DNA of 64,000 nt from Lysinibacillus sp. OF-1 (GTDB lineage Bacteria > Bacillota > Bacilli > Bacillales_A > Planococcaceae). This document shows, piece by piece, positions 1 through 8,135 of the stretch. The stretch lies in NCBI RefSeq assembly GCF_028356935.1, contig NZ_CP102798.1, positions 1,984,001 through 2,048,000 on the forward strand. Reading direction: 5' to 3'. The translations under genes and the position numbers were made by a program. The notes below the pieces were generated by a model. The model was not told the origin of the DNA. It worked only from the letters and a program-made list of their open reading frames with translations, and made no database searches. The stretch's first letter is position 1; every line of letters begins with the position of its first letter.

Positions 1-65
1 GCTATGAGGCTTCGCTGGCTAATTTAAAGGCATTGCTGGAAGGGGGAGATATCCCTTATCAGTAG
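1..65 (+). CDS. C-terminal end of a truncated upstream gene
   Basis: The window opens inside a reading frame whose first full codon is at position 3 and which ends at a TAG at 63-65. The visible tail is YEASLANLKALLEGGDIPYQ. This is too short to assign a family. Confidence 0.55.
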   Translation, partial: YEASLANLKALLEGGDIPYQ

Positions 66-174
66 CGAACCCTACGTCTTAGGTCTTAGATAAATTTCGA
101 GCGCAGGGTCGTATTTTAAAAGGTTGACTCCTATATAATGAAATTATTGGTAGATTATATGGTGGGAGGAAATC

Positions 175-897
175 ATGTTGAAAAAATTAGTTGGTTTAGG
201 TGTCATAATGGGTACATCTGTATTGGTCTTATCGGGGTGTTTCTCCTTTATTCCAAACAACAAGATGCGAGAGGAAGCCATCTTGGTAGAAAAGGATAAA
301 GTGAAAGCATTAGAGGTAGACATTGATCTAGGTGTTGGTGAACTGACAGTATCGAGCGGTGCGAAGGAATGGGTAGAGGGCAAGGCCGACTATAATATTA
401 AAAAGCTAGCCCCACAGGTAGACTATGATGTCCACGGCGATACGGGAGAAGTGGATATTCAGCATAAAGGCTCTACAAAGCTAGGAATCTCAAATATTAA
501 AAACACTTGGGCAATCCAACTGAATGACAGTATCCCGATGGATTTGACAGTTGAAACAGGCGCATCCCTTGCAAACCTAGATTTACAGGGGCTCCAGCTG
601 GAAAAGCTTGATATTGATGCAGGTGTCGGTGATGTAACGGTTAATTTAGGTGGCGATTGGAAAAAGAGCTTTAAGACATCGATTGAAACAGGCGTCGGTC
701 AAACAACCGTTATTTTACCATCAAAGGTTGGTGTCAAATTAACGACAGAGAAGGGCATCGGATCTTCAAATATAGAGGGTCTTGTATCCAAAGGCCAGGG
801 TGTCTATGTCAACGAAGCCTATGATAAGGCAGATGTTGTGCTAGAGGTTCATTCGGAATTGGGTGTCGGAGATATTACCTTTAAATTAGATCAATAA
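175..897 (+). CDS. Lipoprotein with toast-rack/LiaF-like beta repeat domain
   Basis: This 240-residue protein has a lipoprotein signal: a KK start, a hydrophobic stretch and a lipobox LSGC with Cys22. It should be lipid-anchored on the outer face of the membrane. The mature part contains repeated G-V/I-G turns (about residues 53, 150, 173, 194 and 230), each followed by a beta strand. That pattern is typical of the toast-rack/DUF4097/LiaF-type beta-solenoid families linked to envelope-stress proteins. ATG175 is preceded by GGGAGG. It stands alone and a hairpin terminator follows. The family assignment is from pattern, and no substrate can be given. Confidence 0.7.
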   Translation: MLKKLVGLGVIMGTSVLVLSGCFSFIPNNKMREEAILVEKDKVKALEVDIDLGVGELTVSSGAKEWVEGKADYNIKKLAPQVDYDVHGDTGEVDIQHKGSTKLGISNIKNTWAIQLNDSIPMDLTVETGASLANLDLQGLQLEKLDIDAGVGDVTVNLGGDWKKSFKTSIETGVGQTTVILPSKVGVKLTTEKGIGSSNIEGLVSKGQGVYVNEAYDKADVVLEVHSELGVGDITFKLDQ

Positions 898-908
898 AGG
901 AAAATGTA

Positions 909-941
909 GTAGGCTACTTAAAATACAGTAGTCTACTTTTT
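909..941 (+). terminator. Rho-independent terminator after the lipoprotein gene
   Basis: A 10-bp stem (GTAGGCTACT with AGTAGTCTAC, one G-T pair) is followed directly by TTTTT. It lies 12 bp after the stop of the preceding gene. Confidence 0.75.
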
Positions 942-1020
942 GTATGGCCAAAAAAATAAATAAAAGTGAAACCTTTTGCTTGGATAAAAGACTCTAAGTA
1001 TGGAAGGAGGGGAAACAAGT

Positions 1021-1213
1021 ATGGAACAAAGCCTTTGATCCAATAGCACAACACGTTGAAAAATTAATCATTACGCCTTATGTTTCCATTCCATCAGGAG
1101 GTGGGAGCGTTCAAATAGACGCTGATGGCAAAGAAACACATATCCCATTCAATCCATCAGCCTATAAAGAAGTGAAGTTCCAACCATTTACAGTAGAAGT
1201 ACCCAAACAATAA
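1021..1213 (+). pseudogene. Small conserved-looking protein frameshifted directly after its start codon
   Basis: ATG1021 has a perfect GGAGGGG site 8 nt upstream but runs into TGA after five codons. Dropping one G after the ATG opens a 62-codon frame (codons from 1025 to TAA at 1211) that begins N-K-A-F-D-P-I-A-Q-H and ends V-E-V-P-K-Q. The long frame has no start codon of its own after the upstream TAA at 995. The sequence looks protein-like (Pro/Gly-rich centre, PSGGGSVQIDADGKE) but I do not recognise a family. A terminator follows. It may be a real null allele or a one-base sequencing error. Confidence 0.6.
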
Positions 1214-1216
1214 TAG

Positions 1217-1255
1217 GAGCGTCAAATACATCCTTTGTATTTGGCGCTTATTTTA
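1217..1255 (+). terminator. Rho-independent terminator
   Basis: A strong stem AGCGTCAAATACA / TGTATTTGGCGCT with a short TCCTT loop is followed by TTATTTTA. It ends the frameshifted small gene. Confidence 0.8.
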
Positions 1256-1297
1256 TGGTAGCTTTAAGAAAGTTATTGTTTTGAAGGAGCGAAAGTC

Positions 1298-1822
1298 GTG
1301 AAAATTTATACATACAAGCAACCAGCAGCTATCGAGTCAACAGAGGCCATCCAAATTATCAATGAAGCAGGGGAGGTATCGTCCACTGTTCAACGTGTTT
1401 ATTCCAATGCTCTAAAAAAAGCATTTGACCGCACGATGGACTATCGTTATTTTGTTCGCTTTGATGTCAATGATCGCAACGGTCGACCACTTTTTACGTG
1501 TAAAAAAGTATCCCGTCGTGGGCGCGTACATTTCAGAGGCAAGGATTTGGTGTCAGGCAAAGACTATATGATTGCCTATGATGGCTGGCAAATCATGATT
1601 CCTGATTTACTGATTACAAATGGTGAACAGCAAATCAAGCTCAACAAAGAAATGGAGGGCTGGTCTGTATTTACAGTGAATGAGCAGCCTATCGCACGTT
1701 GGCAAGCTACTTTCTGTGAGACGCATTTTGATATTACGCTAGAAATTGAAGACAGTAGTCCCATTCAGGAGGAAGCCTTTTTTATTGCGATAGGACAGGC
1801 AGTATTGTTTGTGGGAGCATAA
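1298..1822 (+). CDS. Tubby C-terminal-like (LURP-one related) protein
   Basis: This 174-residue protein has no signal peptide. It is a run of short beta strands with the character of the bacterial tubby-C/LURP-one-like barrel (YFVRFDVNDRNGRPLFTCKK, a central GWQIMIPDLL, and a C-terminal hydrophobic helix EEAFFIAIGQAVLF). The start is GTG1298 with AAGGAG 7 nt upstream. The esterase gene begins 27 bp downstream and may be co-transcribed. Family recognition is by overall pattern. Members are thought to be lipid- or membrane-associated, but the function is not established. Confidence 0.5.
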   Translation: MKIYTYKQPAAIESTEAIQIINEAGEVSSTVQRVYSNALKKAFDRTMDYRYFVRFDVNDRNGRPLFTCKKVSRRGRVHFRGKDLVSGKDYMIAYDGWQIMIPDLLITNGEQQIKLNKEMEGWSVFTVNEQPIARWQATFCETHFDITLEIEDSSPIQEEAFFIAIGQAVLFVGA

Positions 1823-1848
1823 ACGAATTCGAGAAAGGGCTTGATTAT

Positions 1849-2577
1849 GTGCTAAAGATACTACCAGCGAAAGAAATTTATTTACAGGGAAACGAGCATG
1901 CCGTATTACTTTTACATTCTTTTACAAGTCATACAAGAGATATGAAGAAAGTAGCCACTTCATTACATGCACAAGGCTACACTTGCTATGCACCATTATA
2001 CCGAGGACACGGTCATACCCCAGAACAGTTATTACACTATCAGATAGACGACTGGTGGCAGGATGTAGTCAATGCCCACCAATTTTTATTGAATGAAGGC
2101 TATCAGAAAATTTCGGTCATTGGCTTATCCATCGGTGGCATTTTTACTTTAAAGCTTGCCCAATTCGAAAAGCTATCACAAATCATTGTCTTATCAGTAC
2201 CAATTGATAAGGAGCCAGCGCAATTAAAACAAAGAATAATTGATTATGCTTACAATTATAAAACGATAGAGGGCAAATCAGCGTCTCAAATTTCACAGGA
2301 AATGGAGCCATTTCACCACATGGCGTTAGATGCTATGAGCGCATTTCAACAGTTTATCCAAGCAACGATGCAGCAGCTTGATAGAATTACCGTTCCTATC
2401 GCTATCTACTACGGTGAACGCGACGATGCATCGTATGCACAAAGCGCTGAAACGATTTATCAACATGTTCACTCTTCCACTAAGCAGAAGAGGGGCTTTA
2501 AAAACGCTAAACATTTGATGACATTAGGCCGGGACCAAGATGAAATCATACAGGAGATAATAGATTTTTTGGAATAA
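1849..2577 (+). CDS. Alpha/beta hydrolase (carboxylesterase/monoacylglycerol lipase type)
   Basis: This 242-residue cytoplasmic serine esterase resembles the Est30/monoglyceride lipase group. The oxyanion strand is LLLHSFTS (about 20-27). The nucleophile elbow is G-L-S-I-G with Ser94. The acid is in YYGERDD (Asp192/193) and the catalytic histidine in NAKHLM (His222). All triad residues are present and the length is normal. The start is GTG1849, read from a weak AAGGG upstream; a TTG at 1841 is an alternative. Expected activity is hydrolysis of short or medium acyl esters. Confidence 0.85.
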   Translation: MLKILPAKEIYLQGNEHAVLLLHSFTSHTRDMKKVATSLHAQGYTCYAPLYRGHGHTPEQLLHYQIDDWWQDVVNAHQFLLNEGYQKISVIGLSIGGIFTLKLAQFEKLSQIIVLSVPIDKEPAQLKQRIIDYAYNYKTIEGKSASQISQEMEPFHHMALDAMSAFQQFIQATMQQLDRITVPIAIYYGERDDASYAQSAETIYQHVHSSTKQKRGFKNAKHLMTLGRDQDEIIQEIIDFLE

Positions 2578-2645
2578 ATGCTAATGGAGGAATGTTGCAG
2601 GACAAGCATTCTGGAGACCAAGAGGTGTTAGGATAAAACCAATAG

Positions 2646-2697
2646 ATGCACCCAATCGTTAGGGAAAATCTAATGACTGAGGTGCATGTTTCTTTCT
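2646..2697 (+). terminator. Terminator after the esterase gene
   Basis: A long imperfect stem pairs ATGCACC with GGTGCAT (outer arm) and CAATCGTTAG with CTAATGACTG (inner arm). It is followed by a T-rich tract. Confidence 0.7.
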
Positions 2698-2700
2698 AAA

Positions 2701-2871
2701 TTAAAGGATCTTTTGTTTTTGTTTCTCCAGTTGGATTCTTTCGTATTCCACCTCTAATTCTCTGTGTTTAATCAAATACTCTTTTTTTATTTGATACACC
2801 TTAATCACACTGAAAATCGCAATAATAAAGGCAAATACAAGCATTAATAATTGTATATTTGAGAAATACAA
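2701..2871 (-). CDS. Small single-pass membrane protein with basic coiled-coil tail
   Basis: A 56-codon frame starts at TTG (2871) with GAGGTG 5 nt upstream; an internal ATG at 2844 would give 47 residues. The product has one hydrophobic helix (LLMLVFAFIIAIFSVI) followed by a charged helical tail rich in Lys, Glu and Gln (EYLIKHRELEVEYERIQLEK). This topology is common among short Bacillus membrane proteins of unknown role. It converges on the esterase terminator. No family is recognised. Confidence 0.6.
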   Translation of the reverse strand: MYFSNIQLLMLVFAFIIAIFSVIKVYQIKKEYLIKHRELEVEYERIQLEKQKQKIL

Positions 2872-2997
2872 AAAAACACCTCACTTTCTTTATATATTAT
2901 ACATTTATCTGGATATTATGTATAATGAAGTTAATATTACATTATCCATTAATGTAATATTTTAACATAAATAAATAAAACAAGGAGGTTTGCTGTG

Positions 2998-3564
2998 ATG
3001 AAGAAGCTTCAATTTTTTATTTGTGGTTTGATTGTTACGTTGATTGTTGCTACAATTTTTCCGAATTTTGCGAATGCTAATGAATTTGGACGTAAAGAAA
3101 GTGCTTTAGCCGAATCCATCTACTATAATTTGGCTACACAAACATTAGAGTTTGATGAAGAAGCTGCCCAGGAATTATATCATTTCTCAGATGAAGAATT
3201 AAATTATTACGAATCTCTCGAATCACTATCTCCTAATGAGGTTCACCATAAACTTTTAACCTTTGGGCTAGACATGGAAAATTACGATGGTACAATCCTT
3301 TATAAAGAGAATGAAGATGGAGAAGTAACACCATATGCTGTTATCGCATGGCTTGCCGGAATTGGTTTGGTTTCTTTCATAGGCTATTTCTTCTGGGACC
3401 GATACTTGACACATAAAGAAAAAATGAATTACATGAATAAATGCTTTGCACAGGGTGGCAACCCCATCATTGACTCAAGAGATGATGCTGGTTTAAATGG
3501 ACAAACCAATGCGACGGAGGCTAGAAAAATCGGTGGTTATAATTTTGCTTGCCAAAAACCATAA
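2998..3564 (+). CDS. Secreted/membrane protein with C-GG-P...C motif
   Basis: The ATG at 2998 lies 9 nt after GGAGG; a GTG at 2995 is possible. The 188-residue product has a cleavable signal peptide (cleavage after A-N-A near residue 28), an acidic helical region, a transmembrane segment (IAWLAGIGLVSFIGYFFW, about 115-132) and a C-terminal segment with CFAQGGNPII...YNFACQKP. The spacing C-x3-GG-x-P ... N-F-x-C is shared with the small protein at 22447-22647. A disulfide is plausible because both Cys could be extracellular. The function is unknown. Confidence 0.65.
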   Translation: MKKLQFFICGLIVTLIVATIFPNFANANEFGRKESALAESIYYNLATQTLEFDEEAAQELYHFSDEELNYYESLESLSPNEVHHKLLTFGLDMENYDGTILYKENEDGEVTPYAVIAWLAGIGLVSFIGYFFWDRYLTHKEKMNYMNKCFAQGGNPIIDSRDDAGLNGQTNATEARKIGGYNFACQKP

Positions 3565-3646
3565 CCTTCAATGGAATGGGCAACTCGTCGAAAAAATGAC
3601 GAAACGAATGTGAGAGCCCTTCAAAATCTGAATTTTGAACAGTAAA

Positions 3647-3680
3647 GACAACAGCCTTTCTGAATAGAAGGGCTGTTGTC
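3647..3680 (+). terminator. Hairpin terminator, near-duplicate of the one at 5627-5661
   Basis: The stem GACAACAGCC / GGGCTGTTGTC encloses a TTCTGAATAGAA loop. Almost the same hairpin recurs at 5627-5661, so the repeat/IS block between them is bracketed by copies of one terminator-like sequence. Confidence 0.65.
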
Positions 3681-3737
3681 ATAGTGTTGAAAATCAAAAC
3701 CATCAATAGCATTTTTGTGAAAGGTGAGAGGTGAAAA

Positions 3738-3855
3738 AGGATTTCCGTTGCAGGCTACTTGCTTTTTCTTGTGGGCGAGCGCCGAGCCGCTTCGTGCAGG
3801 GGATCGCCTGTCTCACTATCCCACGGGAGTCAAGTAGCCTTCCACTTCAACCCAC
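3738..3855. repeat. Bacillaceae-type palindromic intergenic repeat
   Basis: The element has nested inverted arms: GGCTACTTG (3753) with CAAGTAGCC (3831), and GTGGG (3771) with CCCAC (3820). Its GC-rich interior (GCGCCGAGCCGCTTCGTGCA) contrasts with the AT-rich flanks. Its edges (GATTTCCG ... TTCAACC) resemble the long palindromic repeats scattered between Bacillaceae genes. No coding capacity is seen. The 3856-4049 stretch beyond it shows nothing recognisable. Confidence 0.6.
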
Positions 3856-4049
3856 AAAAATGGTACCTTTTTAGCAAAGGTTTTCAACTAAAGTGAAAGT
3901 ATTCATTACTCTTTATGGAAGGGTGTTGTCACTCATCACTTCTCCACATGGAAAATAAGAGCCTATCCTTTCTCTCATCATACAAATAATGGGCTATTTT
4001 GTTTACTACGGCTCGTATGAAAGATAAGGACAAGACACTTTTGCCACAT

Positions 4050-4089
4050 GGTGATTGGAGTGGAGCCAGCGTCACTCCTAGGGGATTTA
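4050..4089. repeat. Left arm of a palindromic repeat interrupted by IS3
   Basis: The arm GGTGATTGGAGTGGAGCCAG and following bases pairs with the reverse complement of 5515-5567, which begins GGTGATTTCCGCTCCGCCAG. Together they form one stem-loop repeat of the same general class as 3738-3855, now split by the insertion element. Confidence 0.6.
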
Positions 4090-4115
4090 TGAACTGACCC
4101 CAAAAATTTGAACTT

Positions 4116-4934
4116 TTAAGAAACTCTTCGAAACTCAACTGGACTTTTTCCGTTGAGTTTTATTTTTATCCGTTCATGATTGTAGTAGTGGATATAGTCT
4201 ACTAACGCTTTTTTGAATGCTTCGTAGTTCTTAAACGTTGTTGCGTATAGAAATTCTGATTTCATAATGCCAAAAAAGCTTTCTATCACGGCATTATCTA
4301 AACAATTCCCTTTCCGTGACATACTTTGCTTGATTTCATAAGTGGCCAATAACGCTTTAAAACGTGGTATTTGATATAACCATCCTTGATCAGAATGGAT
4401 GATTAAGCCACTCTTTTCTGATAGCTGTGTATACGTAAACGCCATTTTCAAAGACTGTTGGACTAACTCAAAATTAGGTGATTTTGATACCTCATATCCA
4501 ACGATTTCTCGATTGAATAAATCTAATATAGCCGATACATAGATTTTTTGACCGTTTATTTTAAACTCCGTTACATCGGTTACCCATTTCTGATTGGGTG
4601 CAGTGGCTTCAAAATCACGTTGGATGATATTCTCTGCGACACAGCCGACTGTCCCTTTATACGAACGGTATTTTTTAGGGCGTATCGTCCCTTTTAAGCC
4701 CATTTCTTGCATCAATCGTTGGACCGTTTTATGGTTGATGAAAAACCCTTCATTTCGGAGGGCTAAACAAATACGACGATAGCCATAACGCCCCTTATGG
4801 TAATAAAAAAGCGTCTGAATTCGTTCTTTGATCTGCTCATATTTATCGGGTGTTGTCCTTTTGTGAAGGTGATAATAATACGTGCTTTTCTTGATGTTTG
4901 CCACTTTTAATAGAGCTTGAAGAGGGAAATCCAA
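4116..4934 (-). CDS. IS3-family transposase OrfB (DDE integrase)
   Basis: The product is about 272 residues with an N-terminal HTH_21-like segment (STYYYHLHKR) and an rve integrase core. The catalytic acids are WVTDVTEF (first D), HSDQGWLY (second D) and NAVIESFFGIMKSE (E). It is the catalytic subunit that cuts and joins the IS ends. The frame lies -1 relative to OrfA and is open upstream through a GAAAAAG run at the OrfA end (4958-4963), so the active protein is probably an OrfAB fusion made by programmed -1 frameshifting, as is usual in IS3. The start shown (TTG) is only the first possible codon. Confidence 0.85.
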   Translation of the reverse strand: MDFPLQALLKVANIKKSTYYYHLHKRTTPDKYEQIKERIQTLFYYHKGRYGYRRICLALRNEGFFINHKTVQRLMQEMGLKGTIRPKKYRSYKGTVGCVAENIIQRDFEATAPNQKWVTDVTEFKINGQKIYVSAILDLFNREIVGYEVSKSPNFELVQQSLKMAFTYTQLSEKSGLIIHSDQGWLYQIPRFKALLATYEIKQSMSRKGNCLDNAVIESFFGIMKSEFLYATTFKNYEAFKKALVDYIHYYNHERIKIKLNGKSPVEFRRVS

Positions 4935-4954
4935 CCTTAGCTCATCAATAGCTC

Positions 4955-5470
4955 TTACTTTTTCTTGGATTTGAAGGCATCCTTTTCTTGAACTAAGGCT
5001 TTCAACTTTTTTAAATAGGCATTTTCCATCCGTAAATACTCAATTTCCGCTTTTAACTCTTCCGTTGTTTTTTCATTTAAATCGGACGAAGCTGGTTGTT
5101 TTTTTGGCATTGATTGGCGCTCCTTTTCTACTTGATAGAGCACCTCACCAGCTGTTGACATCCACTGTTCTTTCCATCTTCGAATGGTTTCACGAGAAGG
5201 AATGTTAAACTTCGCTGCGGTCTGTAAAAGCGAATCGCCTGTCTCTATCAGGTGTTGAATTACTTTTATTTTAAAAGAATCTTCATAATTCGTGAACCCT
5301 TGAGGACGAATAATTCCTTCGATGCCATGATATCGATATAATTCAATCCATAATCGAATGTACTGTCGATCCATCTGTAATCGATTGGCAATCTGATACG
5401 GACTTTCCTTTTCTTCAAAGTAAGCTAGAACTGCGGCTAATTTTTGTTCATCAGAAATCACTACCTGCAC
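4955..5470 (-). CDS. IS3-family transposase OrfA (HTH + leucine zipper)
   Basis: This 171-residue protein has two helix-turn-helix units (about 20-45, YQIANRLQMDRQYIRLWI, and about 85-110, LLQTAAKFNIPSRETIRRW) and a C-terminal leucine-zipper helix (LKAEIEYLRMENAYLKKLKAL). It binds the inverted repeats and multimerises. It ends KSKKK at the presumed A5G slippery site that feeds into OrfB. The length suits the two-HTH IS150 subgroup. Confidence 0.85.
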   Translation of the reverse strand: MQVVISDEQKLAAVLAYFEEKESPYQIANRLQMDRQYIRLWIELYRYHGIEGIIRPQGFTNYEDSFKIKVIQHLIETGDSLLQTAAKFNIPSRETIRRWKEQWMSTAGEVLYQVEKERQSMPKKQPASSDLNEKTTEELKAEIEYLRMENAYLKKLKALVQEKDAFKSKKK

Positions 5471-5514
5471 CCCCTATAGTAGATTTTTAAGTCCAATATT
5501 TTGGGTGCAGTTCA

Positions 5515-5567
5515 AAGCGGCTCATCGGACGCCCCCTGGAAAGGACGCTGGCGGAGCGGAAATCACC
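5515..5567. repeat. Right arm of the palindromic repeat interrupted by IS3
   Basis: The stretch ends GGCGGAGCGGAAATCACC. Its reverse complement matches the arm at 4050-4089 in order and spacing. The arms abut the IS exactly on both sides. Confidence 0.55.
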
Positions 5568-5626
5568 CGCTCACCTTGCCAAAGGTTCTTTTTCTGCTAT
5601 TGACATCACCTTTTTTCAACAACAAT

Positions 5627-5661
5627 AACAACAGCCCTTCTGATATAGAAGGGCTGTTGTT
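5627..5661 (-). terminator. Hairpin downstream of the ABC permease gene
   Basis: The stem AACAACAGCCCTTCT / AGAAGGGCTGTTGTT has a 5-nt loop and begins 3 bp after the permease stop on the minus strand. The T-tract is interrupted. It is near-identical to 3647-3680. Confidence 0.65.
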
Positions 5662-5663
5662 AT

Positions 5664-8135
5664 TTAGATTTCCACGATTTCATTCGCTAATTTTTGTCGG
5701 CTAATCCAATAGCCTTGGAGCGTAAAGACAATAAGTGTTGCTATTAAGAAGGCGCTGCTTGTTATGCCTAATGTTAAGTAGTCATAGGACATCGGAGAGC
5801 TTTCATCAATGAATCCCAGCATTCTTGTTAAAATAAGTCCAATAAACGTGCCAACAGTGAGGCCATATAGCACAAACGATAGGACTTGCGTCAAAATAAG
5901 TTTTATTAAACCATTTGGTGATAAGCCTATCAATCGTTGAATGACATAGTCACTACGTTTGCTATAAATGGTATGCAGTAATGTTTGCAGTACACCAAGG
6001 ACAGTAGCGACAATTAATAGTACAAAGACGCCGACAAATAGGCTCCAACGTTGGAAGAACATTTCACGGGATTGCTCCATCATGGTCACTTTATCCGTAA
6101 ATTTCAAGGCTGGCCAGCGCTCTTCTAAGAATGACAGGTCAGACAATGCTTGCTCAGGGTTAGTCGTTTCGACCATAATGTCTTCAATGATTGTGTGGTC
6201 CTGAGAAGTGAGGAAGGATGACCAATCCACGATTAATTCTGCGTAGTGAAGAGGTGCATCAATAATTCCTATAATTTGTAATTCACCTGTTGGCCGATCC
6301 TGCTGTGCAGCAACATCATAGGAGCCTATTGTAATACGATCACCAACCGATAAATGATGACGATTCGCCAAGCTTTTTGTCACTAATAGTCCATCCTGTA
6401 AAGGGCCCTCGATTTTTGGCAACTTCCCTAATTGTCCAAATTGCTCGATATCAATGGTTGTATAGTTCTCTGGTAGCCATTCATCGCCGAGTTGCAGGGC
6501 AATGTACGCATTATTACTTTGTGCATAAGCATACTGCACGCTTGGCAAGGCCTCCATTTCCTTAATAACTGCGGGTGTAAGGGTTGGATCATTTAATTCA
6601 TTATTGATTTTTACAGCGGTTTCGTATTGTGATTCGGTGAAGGCTAGGTCATTATGCTGTAACGTTTTCATTAACGAGCTACCAAAGGTTAAAATGACCA
6701 TTAACCCAATAATGCTGAGCACAATCGGCCTATTTTTGCGTACTTGTGGCATGACTTGCTGGCACGCTAAATAGGCTTCCTTGCCAAACACTGCACGAAT
6801 CGGTTTTAATGCAACCTGAAGGAGGGCTGTAAACAGATAGGGGATGAATAACAGTAAAATCCCACAAATCAAGATCGTTCCGATTAAAATCAATAGTGCT
6901 CCTTGATTGCTTCCTGTTCCTGTCAGTTGTGCTTGCAACAAAAACAAAACAGCGATAATTCCTCCAATGCCGACCATGATCGTTTTCCATTTGGTCCAAC
7001 GAAGACGTAAATTTTCATTGTCTGTTGCGATTTGTAATGGCAATAATCTGGCACTTTTTGCTACTTGCCATTGTGTCATTACCTGAAGAATCAAGAAGCT
7101 CGAAAGCGCGATCACAATCACAAAAGGAAGAGGAAGCTCTGTTCTAGCATTTGGTAAATGTAAGAGGCTAATCAATTGTGGTAGCCAAATTTTTATGACC
7201 AGTAAGCTCATCGTTGTTCCGAGCATAACCCCAAAGCAAATAATAAGTGATAATTGTAGTTTGACAATGCGCCTAACTTGCTGCACTGATGCACCGAGAG
7301 CACGTAAAATCATCAGCTGTTCTTTAATTTTATAAAATAATAGCTGGAAAGTGGACAGTAATAAAACACTTGCAATGAGTAAAATAAAGACAGCTAGGAC
7401 AATCATAAAAATCATTAAGCTTTGTAAATTTCTTTTAAACAAATCATAATCACTCATGACATCTACACGAAGAGTTTCATCAAGTTGCTTGATCTCTGTG
7501 CCAACTGCCTTAGCAAGCCCATCCTCTGTTTTAATAAGTGCAAACATACCAGCAGTTTGTGGCTGACTATTATTCATCCATGTTTTCACAATGGTATTTG
7601 GCAACAATATGATATTAGGGCTATCCGTACCTTTCATCGTTGGTAAAATTTCTCGGACAATAAAATTCTTCGTTTGAATATGAATGGTGTCTCCGACGTT
7701 CTTCTTGAAAATACGTGCCACATTTTCTGAAATAATGGCATCGTTCGGACCAAGATTCATCTCGAAATGATAGCGGCTTTTCACAAGGTCATCATTTTCT
7801 ACGCCAACGGTATAAAAGGTTGTGCTTTTTTCTTGCTCAACCTTTGTGTGAGCTAAAGATACATTAGACACTTGGGTGACACCTGCTAGGCTGGAAAGTA
7901 ACTCTATTTGTTGTGTCGTTAACAGCTGATGTTGATCTGGATTATAGCCGACCATTATATCCATTTCTCCGTACAAGGCTTGGATGTCAGCCTTCATTTG
8001 ATTATGGGCGTTTAAAGCGTAGACACTCATCGTCATCACAAGGCAAATGGAGATGGTTATAATGCTAATACTCGTTAGGACATTTGCCCAAGCGGCACGA
8101 AAAAGTTTTAGGGCAACGGCACGCATTGTAAACAT
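5664..8135 (-). CDS. FtsX-like ABC transporter permease
   Basis: This 823-residue integral membrane protein has the MacB/FtsX layout: an N-terminal membrane helix, a large extracytoplasmic domain, three central helices (about 240-370), further helices, a second extracellular domain (about 500-690) and three C-terminal helices. It is a double FtsX-domain permease like the BceB/YknZ-type and lipoprotein or peptide export systems. Its start overlaps the ATPase stop by one base (TAATG), so the two are translationally coupled. It is the last gene of the sigma-ATPase-permease operon. The substrate is unknown; antimicrobial peptides or envelope lipids are typical for the family. Confidence 0.85.
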   Translation of the reverse strand: MFTMRAVALKLFRAAWANVLTSISIITISICLVMTMSVYALNAHNQMKADIQALYGEMDIMVGYNPDQHQLLTTQQIELLSSLAGVTQVSNVSLAHTKVEQEKSTTFYTVGVENDDLVKSRYHFEMNLGPNDAIISENVARIFKKNVGDTIHIQTKNFIVREILPTMKGTDSPNIILLPNTIVKTWMNNSQPQTAGMFALIKTEDGLAKAVGTEIKQLDETLRVDVMSDYDLFKRNLQSLMIFMIVLAVFILLIASVLLLSTFQLLFYKIKEQLMILRALGASVQQVRRIVKLQLSLIICFGVMLGTTMSLLVIKIWLPQLISLLHLPNARTELPLPFVIVIALSSFLILQVMTQWQVAKSARLLPLQIATDNENLRLRWTKWKTIMVGIGGIIAVLFLLQAQLTGTGSNQGALLILIGTILICGILLLFIPYLFTALLQVALKPIRAVFGKEAYLACQQVMPQVRKNRPIVLSIIGLMVILTFGSSLMKTLQHNDLAFTESQYETAVKINNELNDPTLTPAVIKEMEALPSVQYAYAQSNNAYIALQLGDEWLPENYTTIDIEQFGQLGKLPKIEGPLQDGLLVTKSLANRHHLSVGDRITIGSYDVAAQQDRPTGELQIIGIIDAPLHYAELIVDWSSFLTSQDHTIIEDIMVETTNPEQALSDLSFLEERWPALKFTDKVTMMEQSREMFFQRWSLFVGVFVLLIVATVLGVLQTLLHTIYSKRSDYVIQRLIGLSPNGLIKLILTQVLSFVLYGLTVGTFIGLILTRMLGFIDESSPMSYDYLTLGITSSAFLIATLIVFTLQGYWISRQKLANEIVEI

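Larger units (their letters stand above)
4090..5514 (-). mobile_element. IS3-family (IS150-like) insertion sequence
   Basis: This 1,425-bp element carries two consecutive minus-strand transposase frames. Its imperfect terminal inverted repeats begin TGAACTG at both ends: 4090 on the plus strand, and 5514 read on the minus strand (TGAACTGCACCCAAAATATT against TGAACTGACCCCAAAAATTT). I see no clear short target duplication. The flanks are two arms of one palindromic repeat, which may have been rearranged or may have been the target. Confidence 0.85.

Noticed and set aside
3929..4138. A 69-codon minus-strand ORF crossing the IS left end
   Set aside because: It spans the inverted repeat and palindrome arm, has no ribosome site and does not look like protein.
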